Assembly (NCBI GenBank): GCA_012103295.1 | Contig: WLXB01000018.1 | Span: 1 to 40,538 of the forward strand | DNA: 40,538 bases | Direction of reading: 5' to 3' | Source: Alphaproteobacteria bacterium | Lineage (GTDB): Bacteria > Pseudomonadota > Alphaproteobacteria > Rhodospirillales > Rhodospirillaceae | Shown: positions 16,404 to 24,545 of the stretch, piece after piece | Position numbering within the stretch: the stretch's first letter is position 1 | Layout: each line of letters starts with the position of its first letter | The notes under the pieces: model-generated | Databases searched by the model: none | What the model was told of the DNA's origin: nothing | The model's input: only the letters and a program-made list of their open reading frames with translations | Position numbers and translations under genes: made by a program

Positions 16404-17414
16404 TCAGGCCTTTTCAGGCCCAACAGCAACGATGGATTTGCCAATATTCTCGCCGTGCATCAACTTGAGAAAATGTGCCGGTGCGTTCTCTAGCCTGTCC
16501 GCACGATCTTCCTTTATCTTCAGCTTGCCTTCGCGCATCCACGCTGATGCCAGACGCAGGTATCGCTCAAGGTCATGCTCGTAGTCGTACACAACAAGCC
16601 CATAGAGCTTGGCGCGTCGCCCGATAAACGGCCCCAATCCTACGCCATGAAACTTCGACGAGTGATAATCAGCAGGACGACCGCACATAACAACACGGCC
16701 GTATAACGACAAATGTTTGGCCATATCGACCAACAAAGCGCCACCGACGTTGTCGTGATAGACATCAACACCCGCGGGGCAAGCCGTTTTCAGTTTCTCT
16801 TCCCAATCCGCTTCTTTGTAATTGATGCACTCATCAAAGCCGTAGGTTTTCGTCACCAGGTCACATTTTTCCGGTGAACCCGCGATGCCGACAACCCGAG
16901 CACCGCGCAACTTCGCCAGTTGACCAACACAGCCACCAACCGGGCCCGCCGCAGCGGATACAACAAGAGTCTCGCCGAGAGACGGCAAGCTGAGATGCTC
17001 AACCGAGCCCCACGCCGTGAGCCCCGGCATACCCAAGGCTCCGATCGCGGCCGAAAGCGGTCCAGCAGAAGGGTCGACCCGCTGCACAACTTTCTCAGGG
17101 CCGATCGCCGCGTGTTGCCGCCACCCGGTTTCTGCAACCAGATAGTCACCCACTTTGTATGAATCATCGTGACTGCGAACGACACGGCACACGCTGCGAC
17201 CGTATATAACGTCGCCCTCAACCAGTGCCTTATGTCCAGGGTGGTCGCCACGAATGGCCTTTCGAACATAAGGATCGAGTGACAGGTAAACCGTCCGCAC
17301 CAACATTTGCCCCGGTGCCGGGCGCGGTATCGGGGCCTCCACAACGTGAAAGTCGCCGGCCTCGGGCATACCATCCCGCTGATTCGCCAACTGAACTTGA
17401 AGATTTGCCGCCAC
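16404..17414 (-). CDS. NADP-dependent MDR reductase (CurA/PTGR-like), copy 2
   Basis: This 336-residue zinc-free medium-chain reductase has the family start pattern (QLANQRDGMPEAGDFHV), YLSLDPYVRKAI for substrate-side packing, AAAGPVGGCVGQLAKLRG as the NADPH-binding loop and DVYHDNVGGALL, typical of prostaglandin/leukotriene reductases and bacterial CurA. It would reduce alpha,beta-unsaturated ketones or aldehydes. It starts at GTG 17414, 17 bases after its paralogue ends. The two proteins align along their full length, so this is a tandem duplication. It contains the ENAPAHFLKLMHGENIGKS signature shared with copy 1. Confidence 0.92.
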   Translation of the reverse strand: MAANLQVQLANQRDGMPEAGDFHVVEAPIPRPAPGQMLVRTVYLSLDPYVRKAIRGDHPGHKALVEGDVIYGRSVCRVVRSHDDSYKVGDYLVAETGWRQHAAIGPEKVVQRVDPSAGPLSAAIGALGMPGLTAWGSVEHLSLPSLGETLVVSAAAGPVGGCVGQLAKLRGARVVGIAGSPEKCDLVTKTYGFDECINYKEADWEEKLKTACPAGVDVYHDNVGGALLVDMAKHLSLYGRVVMCGRPADYHSSKFHGVGLGPFIGRRAKLYGLVVYDYEHDLERYLRLASAWMREGKLKIKEDRADRLENAPAHFLKLMHGENIGKSIVAVGPEKA

Positions 17415-17431
17415 GGCTGTTGTCCGTTCCC

Positions 17432-18460
17432 CTAGCCCTTCTCGGGCCCTATAGTCACCATAGCCTTGCCAACGTTCTGACCACTCATCAGTTTGGAGAA
17501 ATGGGCGGGCGTGTTTTCAAGGCCATCTACACGGTCCTCATGGAAGTTCAACCGGCCGGCCTTCACGAGGGGCACCGCTGCTTTTAGAAATTCATCAATT
17601 TGATCGTAATAGTCATAGACGACGAGCCCGAGCAACTGTGCTCGTTTACCCACAAACGGCCCCATATTATGGCCGTGGAAATCGCCATCGCCACTGCGAT
17701 TGTATTGTGACACCAACCCGCACATCACGATCTTACCGTAGAGATTAAGTTGCTTCGTTATGGTGTCGAGAATTGGACCGCCGACGTTATCAAAGTAAAC
17801 ATCGATACCATTAGGACAAGCCGCCTTGAGGGCGTCTTCAAAATCTTCTTTCTTATAATTCACGCAGGCGTCAAAGCCGTACTCCTCGACGACGATGCGG
17901 CATTTTTCATCGGAACCGGCGATGCCTACCGCGCGACAACCCTTGGCCTTGGCCAGCTGACCCGCCGTTCCTCCAACAGGCCCTGCGGCAGCCGTAACGA
18001 CAAAGGTATCACCCAAACCCGGCTGCGCCAGACGCTCTACACCGGCCCATGCGGTCAGCCCCGGCATCCCCAACACACCAAGCGCAGCTGAAAGAGGCCC
18101 CGCATTGGGATCAAGCTTGCGTACCTGGTCTTTTTCATTCCCGTCAGAGACGCAAAATTGCTGCCACCCGGATTCAATAACGATGTAGTCCCCTTCGGCA
18201 TAGTCGGCGTGTTTAGACTCAACAACCTGGGCAACGCAGCGACCACCGATGAGGTCGCCTTGGTTCAGCCGATTGTGCCCCATATGGCGGCCTGAAATAG
18301 CGCCGCGCATGTAAGGGTCGAGCGAAAGATATATATTCCGGGCAAGGAATTCGCCCGGCCCTGCGCCCGGAATATCGATCTCCGCCACCTGGAAGTCGCT
18401 TACTTTTGGCTCGCCGTCCGGTTGGCGTGCAAGTTGAATTTGTTTGTTTGTATCGGTCAT
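17432..18460 (-). CDS. NADP-dependent MDR reductase (CurA/PTGR-like), copy 1
   Basis: This 342-residue member of the same double-bond reductase family is the first gene of the pair. Features are IYLSLDPYMRGAISGRHMG, TAAAGPVGGTAGQLAKAKG and IDVYFDNVGGPILD. Zinc-ligand cysteines of alcohol dehydrogenases are absent, as expected. The start is ATG 18460 with GGGGAT upstream. Divergence between the copies is substantial, which argues for an old duplication and possibly different substrates. A detoxifying or enone-reducing role is likely but the natural substrate is unknown. Confidence 0.92.
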   Translation of the reverse strand: MTDTNKQIQLARQPDGEPKVSDFQVAEIDIPGAGPGEFLARNIYLSLDPYMRGAISGRHMGHNRLNQGDLIGGRCVAQVVESKHADYAEGDYIVIESGWQQFCVSDGNEKDQVRKLDPNAGPLSAALGVLGMPGLTAWAGVERLAQPGLGDTFVVTAAAGPVGGTAGQLAKAKGCRAVGIAGSDEKCRIVVEEYGFDACVNYKKEDFEDALKAACPNGIDVYFDNVGGPILDTITKQLNLYGKIVMCGLVSQYNRSGDGDFHGHNMGPFVGKRAQLLGLVVYDYYDQIDEFLKAAVPLVKAGRLNFHEDRVDGLENTPAHFSKLMSGQNVGKAMVTIGPEKG

Positions 18461-18522
18461 GCGATCCCCGTATTTGGTCTTTATGAACTACTATGTCGAT
18501 TGATGAAGTGTCGATCTTCTTA

Positions 18523-19146
18523 TCAGTCGCTGCGATAGGCGGCCAAGTCTTCGGTTAAGTCTGCCATAAGCAGGCGCAGATAATAATCCCGACCACCTGT
18601 GGCGCGAACATTGTCCAGAAAGACTGTCATATCATCTTTATTGGCGTGAAGTTTGCAGCCATCAAAAAAACCCTTGGTCACATGACGCACGTAGGAGATC
18701 TGTGCCGCCAGACGACCGGCCACTGCTGACTTTGCCCACCACATTTCAGCATCACAAATATTGTCTGATGCGTCAGGGCGTTTGTTAGAGATCAACGCCC
18801 CCATGACAAATTGAGCCTGGCGGTATCCGGCCAGCGCAGATTTTTCCATGGCAACGACTGCATCACCGCTGCGTCCATTGTAAAAATATACCCGTGCTAA
18901 CTGATAAGTGAGGCGCGGATTGCCCGGGTCTGCCGCCAACCCCGCTTCGCAAGCCGCAATCGCGGCAGGCTTGTCGACCGCCGCAGTGGGCACACCTTCA
19001 ACAATGCGGTCTGGGTCTTCGGGATGAGCAGCAAGATGGTCACACAAAGTAGCCGCTTCTTGTGCCACTCCGCTGGATATCCCAGCGAAGCAACACAGAG
19101 AAAACGCAGCTGCCATAAAAGCTGTGCGAATACTTTTACCTGGCAT
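18523..19146 (-). CDS. Exported repeat-type (TPR/Sel1-like) protein, tandem copy 3
   Basis: This 207-residue protein starts at ATG 19146, which opens a signal peptide (hydrophobic 8-26, ends near GVAQEA); the longer upstream frame lies inside the preceding gene. The start overlaps the stop of copy 2 by 11 bases, so translation is coupled. The mature part is helical: CDHLAAHPEDPDRI, a cysteine in IAACEAG, then RLTYQLARVYFYNGRSGDA, QAQFVMGAL, NICDAEMWWAKSAVAGR and FFDGCKLHA. Four cysteines are conserved with its two paralogues, suggesting two disulfides in the periplasm. The repeat spacing resembles Sel1/TPR scaffolds; it has no enzyme motif. Confidence 0.8.
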   Translation of the reverse strand: MPGKSIRTAFMAAAFSLCCFAGISSGVAQEAATLCDHLAAHPEDPDRIVEGVPTAAVDKPAAIAACEAGLAADPGNPRLTYQLARVYFYNGRSGDAVVAMEKSALAGYRQAQFVMGALISNKRPDASDNICDAEMWWAKSAVAGRLAAQISYVRHVTKGFFDGCKLHANKDDMTVFLDNVRATGGRDYYLRLLMADLTEDLAAYRSD

Positions 19147-19738
19147 GTTCAGAGGCGGCGTATGTTGCCGCCACTTCTGCAACGAGTAGTCCTTGGTAAT
19201 ATCCATCAGCCTGTTCGCGGGCAGCGTCGATAAAACTTCCAATCTCTGAAGAGTTCGCTTGAATTTCGCAGCCGTCAAATTTGCCCAAAGCGACGTTCCG
19301 CGGATAGCTCACACGCGCCGCAAAGCGACCCTGACGTGCTGACCGTACCCACAAATCTTCCACCTTGCATGCATCACGCTTCAGGCCCTGTAGAGCTTCG
19401 TCGATGATATAGCCCAACACAAACTGTGCCTGTTTGGAGCCAGATTCGGCCGCAAACTCGAGATGCGGCATCGATTCAGAGGTATCGCCCGCATAGAAAA
19501 GCACGCGGCCCAACTGGTATCGTAAACGCCTGTTCTCTGGGTCTTCTGCCACAGCGGCTTCACAGGCCGCGCGACCGGCCAGCAACAAAACATCGTCGAC
19601 GCCAGGCGCAATGCGGTCCGGGTCTTCGGGATGAGAGGCAAGCGCATCGCACTCGGTAATAAAATCGCCCTCAGCGACAGCCGGGCCGGACAGAGCAAGC
19701 GCAAATAGAGCGGTTACTAAAGATAAATTTCTCATCAT
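19136..19738 (-). CDS. Exported repeat-type (TPR/Sel1-like) protein, tandem copy 2
   Basis: This 200-residue paralogue has a signal peptide ending at AVAEGD. It shares with copy 1 the block RRLRYQLGRVLFYAGDT, QAQFVLGYIIDEALQGL, DACKVEDLWVRSARQGRFAA, VSYPRNVALGKFDGC. The repeated pairs of helices and the acidic/aromatic consensus fit a small alpha-solenoid scaffold. Start (19738) and stop (19136) both overlap neighbouring copies, placing all three in one tightly coupled leftward operon. Function unknown; binding of a partner protein in the periplasm is the most that can be suggested. Confidence 0.82.
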   Translation of the reverse strand: MMRNLSLVTALFALALSGPAVAEGDFITECDALASHPEDPDRIAPGVDDVLLLAGRAACEAAVAEDPENRRLRYQLGRVLFYAGDTSESMPHLEFAAESGSKQAQFVLGYIIDEALQGLKRDACKVEDLWVRSARQGRFAARVSYPRNVALGKFDGCEIQANSSEIGSFIDAAREQADGYYQGLLVAEVAATYAASEHAR

Positions 19739-20358
19739 CGTTTTCCTTTTCTATAAACATCAAAATCGTCTGTGACGTCAGCTGTCCATATGCGCCGGTA
19801 ATAATCCGATGCCATGTCTTTCGCCGTCTCTAGAAAGCCAGCCATTTCGTCGATGCTCGCGTTCACATCACAATCATCAAACTTTCCACGCACGACGTGA
19901 TGCGGGTAGCTCACCAATGCGGCAAAGCGGCCTTGGCGCGCTGATCGCAGCCACAGCGCTTCGGTCTTGCACCGGTCCTGTTCCACACCCTGTAGGCCGC
20001 TGTCATAAACATAGCCCAAGACAAATTGGGATTGCCGGTGCCCCGCCTCTGCAGAGAAAATAAGGTGCGGCATCGCATCTACTGCACGGCCTGAATAAAA
20101 ATAGGCTCGGCCTAAAAGGTATCGAAGACGGCGGTTCTCAGGCTGCATCGTTGTATCCGCAAGACAGGCGGAGATCGCTGCCGCTTTCCGCATACTCGAC
20201 TGACTGACCCCAGGCGCAACGCGCTCAGGATCTGACCCATGGGATGCAAGCTTGTCGCACTGCGTCACAGCTTCAGGATTCGGCGCCGCAATAGCCACCG
20301 AAGCAAAGCTCAGAATCGATGCCAGCACCAATACCGCCGGTGTTTGAATTGGTTGCAT
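19735..20358 (-). CDS. Exported repeat-type (TPR/Sel1-like) protein, tandem copy 1
   Basis: This 207-residue first gene of the triplet has a signal peptide (hydrophobic 8-23, likely cut after VAIAA). The mature part has the same order as copies 2 and 3: CDKLASHGSDPERVAPGV, RRLRYLLGRAYFYSGRA, QSQFVLGYVYDSGLQGV, DRCKTEALWLRSARQG, YPHHVVRGKFDDC, ending in a Tyr-rich helix (DYYRRIWTADVTDD). Its stop overlaps the start of copy 2 by 4 bases. The promoter should lie in 20359-20705. I know of no characterised protein with this exact architecture. Confidence 0.82.
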   Translation of the reverse strand: MQPIQTPAVLVLASILSFASVAIAAPNPEAVTQCDKLASHGSDPERVAPGVSQSSMRKAAAISACLADTTMQPENRRLRYLLGRAYFYSGRAVDAMPHLIFSAEAGHRQSQFVLGYVYDSGLQGVEQDRCKTEALWLRSARQGRFAALVSYPHHVVRGKFDDCDVNASIDEMAGFLETAKDMASDYYRRIWTADVTDDFDVYRKGKR

Positions 20359-20705
20359 TTCGTCTCTCCCAATACCGCTTTGATCTACGGCCTAGTTTTC
20401 CAGGTCCTTCATGAGGTTGGCAATGCGCAAACCACAGACACATCCAAGCTGCGAAGATGCTCTGCCAAGAAACCCTTTCAAATCCTACTTTGAGGCGCGT
20501 TGACGGCTCGCACCAAAGAGTGCGTTCAGCACATATTGCTCGCCTCTATCCAGCGTATTGGGGTGATTCGAACGCCCGCTGCCAACTGCAATCGCTCGAC
20601 TCGACATATATTTTAGGCGCACCTTGGTCCTCTCCAATCCTGGATGCTATACCCCGGTGCAGAGGAGCGCGCAAACGGCGCGCAAGCGAAACGAGAGGAC
20701 GACTT
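20359..20705. other. 347-base divergent intergenic region
   Basis: This spacer separates the leftward exported-protein triplet from the rightward DUF2269 gene, so it must hold at least two promoters. I see no convincing coding frame, no paired -10/-35 boxes that stand out, and no long inverted repeat. The stretch around 20571-20590 resembles a tRNA T-arm on the minus strand but has no matching acceptor or anticodon arm. Confidence 0.5.
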
Positions 20706-21377
20706 GTGGATATCGGGCTATACGAAATTCTACTTTATCTGCACGCACTTTGCTTTGTTTACTGGCTCGGTGGCGACCTGGGTGTGTTTTATGCGTCCGG
20801 CCAACTTCTCAAACCCGGCATAAGCAAAGACGCGCGCACATGGATCATGAAAATATTTCACTGGCTGGACCAGTTTCCGCGCGTCTGCATGCCATTGGTT
20901 ATTGCCCTCGGCTTCACCATGGGAAGTATGCAATTTTTCGAGCTAGCGACCGTGTGGCTGGTGGTGATTTGGGCCATCACCGTCGTGTGGATCTATTTCG
21001 TGTTGGCCCTCTTCCTCAACACGAGCGGCCCTGAAAAAATCGCGTGGATTCGCAAAGTCGATATGCTGATGCGCTGGGTGATTGCAATTACAATTACAGT
21101 GATCGGTATGACGTCACTGATGGGCAACGGCTTGACAGAATTCAATTGGCTGGCCGCCAAAATGCTCATCTGGGCCGCCACTGTGTATTGCGGGATCATC
21201 TCCCGCACCACGATGAAGCCATTCCGCCCAGCCTCTGCTCGCGTCATGGCCAACGGCGAAACGCCCGAAGACTTGGCGCAGATGAAGCGCGCACTTTACA
21301 TCACACGCATCCCCATTCTCTCCATTTGGGGCCTGGTGGCGCTCGCTGGCGCGATTGGGATGTGGAAACCATTCTGA
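20706..21377 (+). CDS. DUF2269-like / CopD-like integral membrane protein
   Basis: This 223-residue protein starts at GTG 20706, preceded by GAGAGGA; the open frame continues upstream but without membrane or family character. Five or so hydrophobic helices are visible (about 4-26, 56-75, 77-100, 118-136, 200-220). The first holds LHALCFVYWLGGDLGVFY, a His/Gly/Asp pattern like that in DUF2269 and CopD-type membrane proteins. Function unproven; heme or metal handling has been suggested for relatives. It is the first gene of the rightward run with SDR, deacetylase and MaoC. Confidence 0.75.
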   Translation: MDIGLYEILLYLHALCFVYWLGGDLGVFYASGQLLKPGISKDARTWIMKIFHWLDQFPRVCMPLVIALGFTMGSMQFFELATVWLVVIWAITVVWIYFVLALFLNTSGPEKIAWIRKVDMLMRWVIAITITVIGMTSLMGNGLTEFNWLAAKMLIWAATVYCGIISRTTMKPFRPASARVMANGETPEDLAQMKRALYITRIPILSIWGLVALAGAIGMWKPF

Positions 21378-21404
21378 CATCCAACATCTTAGAGGGAGAT
21401 GCAT

Positions 21405-22238
21405 ATGTATGACCTAGACGGAAAGGTCGCCGTGATCACCGGCGCCGGACGCCCCAAAGGCTTGGGTGAGGCCATGGCTATGCGCCTCGCTGAAGAAGGC
21501 TGCAAAGTGGTGATCCACGACATAGGCAAGGTCAAAGGTGAGATCGCACCAAAGCATGGCGTGGGCACGTCTGATGAAATCGATCAGGTCGTCGACGCAA
21601 TCAAGGCCGCCGGTGGCGAAGCCGTCGGATACGCTGCAGACATGCTGATTGAAGAAGAAGTCGAAGGTCTGATCGCCTTCGCCGTAAAAACCTACGGTCG
21701 GATTGATATCTTGGTTAACAATGCAGGCATCGGCTATTTATTCGGTCCATTGATCGAGATGACCCAGGAACAATGGGATGCGGTTCTTGGCGTCAATCTG
21801 CGGGGTTGTTTCTTCGCCACAAAGCACGCCGCGAAACAGATGATCGAACAAGGCGAAGGCGGACGTATCATCAACATTGCCAGCCAAGCAGCGAAGTCGG
21901 GCTTCGGCAATACGGCCGCCTACACTTCATCCAAGCATGGCCTGGTGGGACTGACCCGGGTGGCAGGCATTGAACTCGCTCCCCATAAGATCACCGTTAA
22001 TGCGATTTGCCCCAACCACGTCACAACCGGTCTCGGGGCTTGGCAAAACGACTTTATGTCTAAAGCACAAGGCAAGACGGAAGAAGAATACCTGAACGAT
22101 ATGCGAGGACGCATTCCAACGGGTCGGGTGGGGCTTGTCGATGATATCGCCAAAGCCTGCGCGTTCCTCTGTTCCGATCAAGCCGACTACATTACTGCCG
22201 AGGCGATGAATGTCTCTGGCGGCGAGGAGTATCACTAA
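21405..22238 (+). CDS. Short-chain dehydrogenase/reductase (SDR)
   Basis: This 277-residue classical-type SDR has the cofactor loop TGAGRPKGLG (12-21), NNAG (105-108), N131, catalytic S160, Y173 and K177 (Y-T-S-S-K), and a C-terminal VSGGEEYH. ATG 21405 is the better start: GAGGGA lies 7 bases ahead of it, whereas the ATG at 21399 is too close. An insert after beta-2 (about 43-60) resembles SDRs acting on CoA or hydroxyacyl substrates and multifunctional-enzyme type SDR domains, so a 3-hydroxyacyl-type oxidation is possible. Two bases separate it from the deacetylase gene. Confidence 0.93.
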   Translation: MYDLDGKVAVITGAGRPKGLGEAMAMRLAEEGCKVVIHDIGKVKGEIAPKHGVGTSDEIDQVVDAIKAAGGEAVGYAADMLIEEEVEGLIAFAVKTYGRIDILVNNAGIGYLFGPLIEMTQEQWDAVLGVNLRGCFFATKHAAKQMIEQGEGGRIINIASQAAKSGFGNTAAYTSSKHGLVGLTRVAGIELAPHKITVNAICPNHVTTGLGAWQNDFMSKAQGKTEEEYLNDMRGRIPTGRVGLVDDIAKACAFLCSDQADYITAEAMNVSGGEEYH

Positions 22239-22240
22239 GC

Positions 22241-23104
22241 ATGACAGATCCATCTTTTTCCTGGCCCGATGAGAAACGCATCGCCGTCTCTATTGTTGTT
22301 AATGTCGAGGAAGGCGCCGAAGAAAGTGTAGCGGACGGCGACCGCGCGCCGGAGCCCGTTGATGAACTTCAAGTCATCATGAAAAAGGGCCGCAACCTCG
22401 GCAATGAATCCAATTATCAATATGGCATACGCGCCGGCGCACCGCGCGTTCTTAGGGTGCTACGTGACTACGGCGTGACATCAACCTTTACGGCGGCGGC
22501 TCTTGCCTTGGAACGGGCCCCAGACCTCGCCAAAGAAATCATTGCGGACGGACATGAAGTGTGTGCCCACGGGCATCGCTGGGCACACCAGCATTGGATG
22601 AAAGAGGATATGGAGCGCGACTTTATCCGCAACGCCGCAGACTCCATTGAAAAGACCTGCGGCGAGCGCCCGTCTGGTTGGCTTTCCCGCTATGTGCTAA
22701 CGGAAAACACCCGACGCTTGTTGGCGGAGGAAGGCTACACCTATCACATGGATGATTATTCTGACGACGTGCCGCGCTGGGACGTTGTCGATGGCAAGCC
22801 GATACTGATTTCGCCATACGCACTCGATACTAATGACATGAAAATGTGGATGGACCCGGCTTACACGCCAGATCAATGGGAGAAATATCTCATCGACACC
22901 TTTGATTGGCTGTATGCGGAATGCGCCGAATCGCCTAACAAAATGATGTCAGTCGGCGTGCATCTTCGTATCGTCGGAAGACCTGGTCGGATGAAAGCGT
23001 TTGAAAACTTCCTCGCGCATGCTTCCGCCAAGGATGAAGTATGGTTCGCCACCCGTAAACAGATTGCAGCTGCCTACGCCGCGCAAGTCCGGGCCCCGGC
23101 TTAA
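22241..23104 (+). CDS. Polysaccharide-deacetylase-fold hydrolase (PuuE-like)
   Basis: This 287-residue NodB-fold protein has SIVVNVEEGAEESV (17-30) in place of the usual TFDDG metal motif, matching the PuuE (allantoinase-type) branch, whose equivalent is VNYEEG. CAHGHRWAHQHWM gives the histidine motif and GWLSRYVLTENT the arginine-containing motif 3. PuuE-type enzymes act on ring amides or N-linked groups, not on polysaccharides. Context with SDR, MaoC and acyl-CoA genes suggests a role in small-molecule catabolism. It follows the SDR gene by 2 bases. Confidence 0.87.
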   Translation: MTDPSFSWPDEKRIAVSIVVNVEEGAEESVADGDRAPEPVDELQVIMKKGRNLGNESNYQYGIRAGAPRVLRVLRDYGVTSTFTAAALALERAPDLAKEIIADGHEVCAHGHRWAHQHWMKEDMERDFIRNAADSIEKTCGERPSGWLSRYVLTENTRRLLAEEGYTYHMDDYSDDVPRWDVVDGKPILISPYALDTNDMKMWMDPAYTPDQWEKYLIDTFDWLYAECAESPNKMMSVGVHLRIVGRPGRMKAFENFLAHASAKDEVWFATRKQIAAAYAAQVRAPA

Positions 23105-23134
23105 TTTTCACAGACAATACGCAAGGAGTGCACC

Positions 23135-23653
23135 ATGGTTGTTGAAGCCGCCAAGGTTGGAGAGAACCGTTACCGTGAACGCGGTGGACGTTATTTCGAA
23201 GATTTCAAAGTTGGAGACGTATACGAGCACCGGCCCGGTCGCACCGTCACGCTGACCGACAATATTTGGTTCACGACACTCACCATGAACAGTCATCCGA
23301 TCCATTTCGATGCGGAATATGCTAAGCACTCCGAATTCGGAGAGCCGCTTATTGTCTCGACTTTGACGCTGGCCATCATTACCGGCATGAGTGTGTCTGA
23401 TGTCAGCCAGAAAGCCGTCGCCAACTTGGGGTGGACCGATATTCAACTGCCGCATCCCGTCCATGCCGGAGACACGATTTACGCGGAGTCTGAAGTGCTA
23501 TCGACGCGCCCAAGCAAATCTCGGCCTGGGCAGGGCATAGTGACCGTCAAGACCATCGGTAAGAATCAAAAGGGCGATGTTATCTGCTCCTACGAGCGCA
23601 CCATTCTGGTCTTGGGCCGTGAGAACAACTTTGAAGATGCCGCTGGGTACTAA
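23135..23653 (+). CDS. MaoC-like enoyl-CoA hydratase
   Basis: This 172-residue hot-dog-fold protein contains the hydratase-2 type segment TLTMNSHPIHFDAEYA, where N52, H54 and H57 to D59 cover the catalytic Asp/His positions, and GEPLIVSTLTLAIITGMSV, the central helix. It resembles the mesaconyl-CoA/beta-methylmalyl-CoA dehydratase branch of MaoC proteins more than the long R-hydratases. It would hydrate or dehydrate a CoA thioester. AAGGAG precedes the ATG; it follows the deacetylase by 30 bases and closes this sub-operon, as the next gene is on the other strand. Confidence 0.88.
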   Translation: MVVEAAKVGENRYRERGGRYFEDFKVGDVYEHRPGRTVTLTDNIWFTTLTMNSHPIHFDAEYAKHSEFGEPLIVSTLTLAIITGMSVSDVSQKAVANLGWTDIQLPHPVHAGDTIYAESEVLSTRPSKSRPGQGIVTVKTIGKNQKGDVICSYERTILVLGRENNFEDAAGY

Positions 23654-23722
23654 TCCCGCGTCACACACACGATCTCTTCGACGCCGAGAACTGGCTGCCG
23701 CCCCGGCTTGGGTGACGCGAAG

Positions 23723-24331
23723 TTATTCGCGACCGCTCCCTTGACCGAGACGCTGCCGTTCGGCGCCAATCTCTTGCATAGAAGCCCCGAGTTGCGGGCC
23801 ATCGCCCTCGACAACAACCACAAACGGCGCAGGCGCTTCTAAGGCCCACATCTTCCACCCGGGTTCGCCACCTTCAACGACATCGACCCATCGGTCTTGC
23901 TTTTCGCCACAGGTTTGAATGGTCTTAAAGGGCACGACTGACCCAGCAGGGCCCGTAATCCGAGCGAGGAATTTGAAAACGCCAAGATGGGTCGCCGGTA
24001 AATTCCCGCGCCAAATCACTTCATCATAGACTTCCGTAATTGTTTGGCGGCCTCGTTTAATGGGCTCGTCGAGCTTGCGCATGACCAGCTCTGTTTCCCA
24101 GCCGTCTTTTTCTTCTGGAGCGAATAATGGAACCGACGCAGGAATTTTCATCCGAATCTCTGTCGTCGCTAGCGGGCCACAGCCATGAGGCACCATGAGA
24201 TTAAGGAACTCATTGTAGTTCGCGCGGCCTTCGAATCCTTCAATGACAATGTGCGCCTTCGATGAGGTTGAGACCCCAGCCAGCAGGACCGCAACGGCCA
24301 AACCAAGTGCTGTCTTCCAAGTACTTCTCAT
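23723..24331 (-). CDS. YcnI-like DUF1775 exported protein
   Basis: This 202-residue protein has a signal peptide ending in SSKA, so the mature chain starts at H27 (HIVIEGFEGRANYNEFLNL). DUF1775/YcnI proteins begin with such an N-terminal histidine, which helps bind copper in the characterised B. subtilis protein. The rest is a beta-sandwich with PHGCGPLATTEIRMKIP and DEVIWRGNLPATHLGVF. A copper-chaperone or delivery role is likely by family. AGGAGGG precedes the ATG. It is in reverse between the MaoC and acyl-CoA dehydrogenase genes, without a copper-gene neighbour except perhaps the CopD-like protein at 20706. Confidence 0.88.
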   Translation of the reverse strand: MRSTWKTALGLAVAVLLAGVSTSSKAHIVIEGFEGRANYNEFLNLMVPHGCGPLATTEIRMKIPASVPLFAPEEKDGWETELVMRKLDEPIKRGRQTITEVYDEVIWRGNLPATHLGVFKFLARITGPAGSVVPFKTIQTCGEKQDRWVDVVEGGEPGWKMWALEAPAPFVVVVEGDGPQLGASMQEIGAERQRLGQGSGRE

Positions 24332-24545
24332 AATTCCCTCCTGATCCTCGCCAAGACCTAAGCATATAGGCCAAAGTGGACTCTACGCACTGACTCAGAT
24401 TAGAAGCTCGTGATATGGGCTGAGCGTCCGGCCTTCGGTCAGAATCGACCGCTGAGTGTGCGGCTGCACCTTGCCCGTTGCGTTGACCTGCGCCATGACT
24501 AGAGTGCCGCTCAAACAGCAGTCTATATAATTGAGGAGCCTCCCT

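Noticed and set aside
20566-20590. T-arm-like sequence with GATTCGAAC (minus strand GTTCGAATC)
   Set aside because: Only four of five stem pairs form and no acceptor, D or anticodon arm can be placed around it.
20457-20705. Upstream extension of the DUF2269-like frame
   Set aside because: The extra 83 residues show no family or membrane character; GTG 20706 has a ribosome site right before it.
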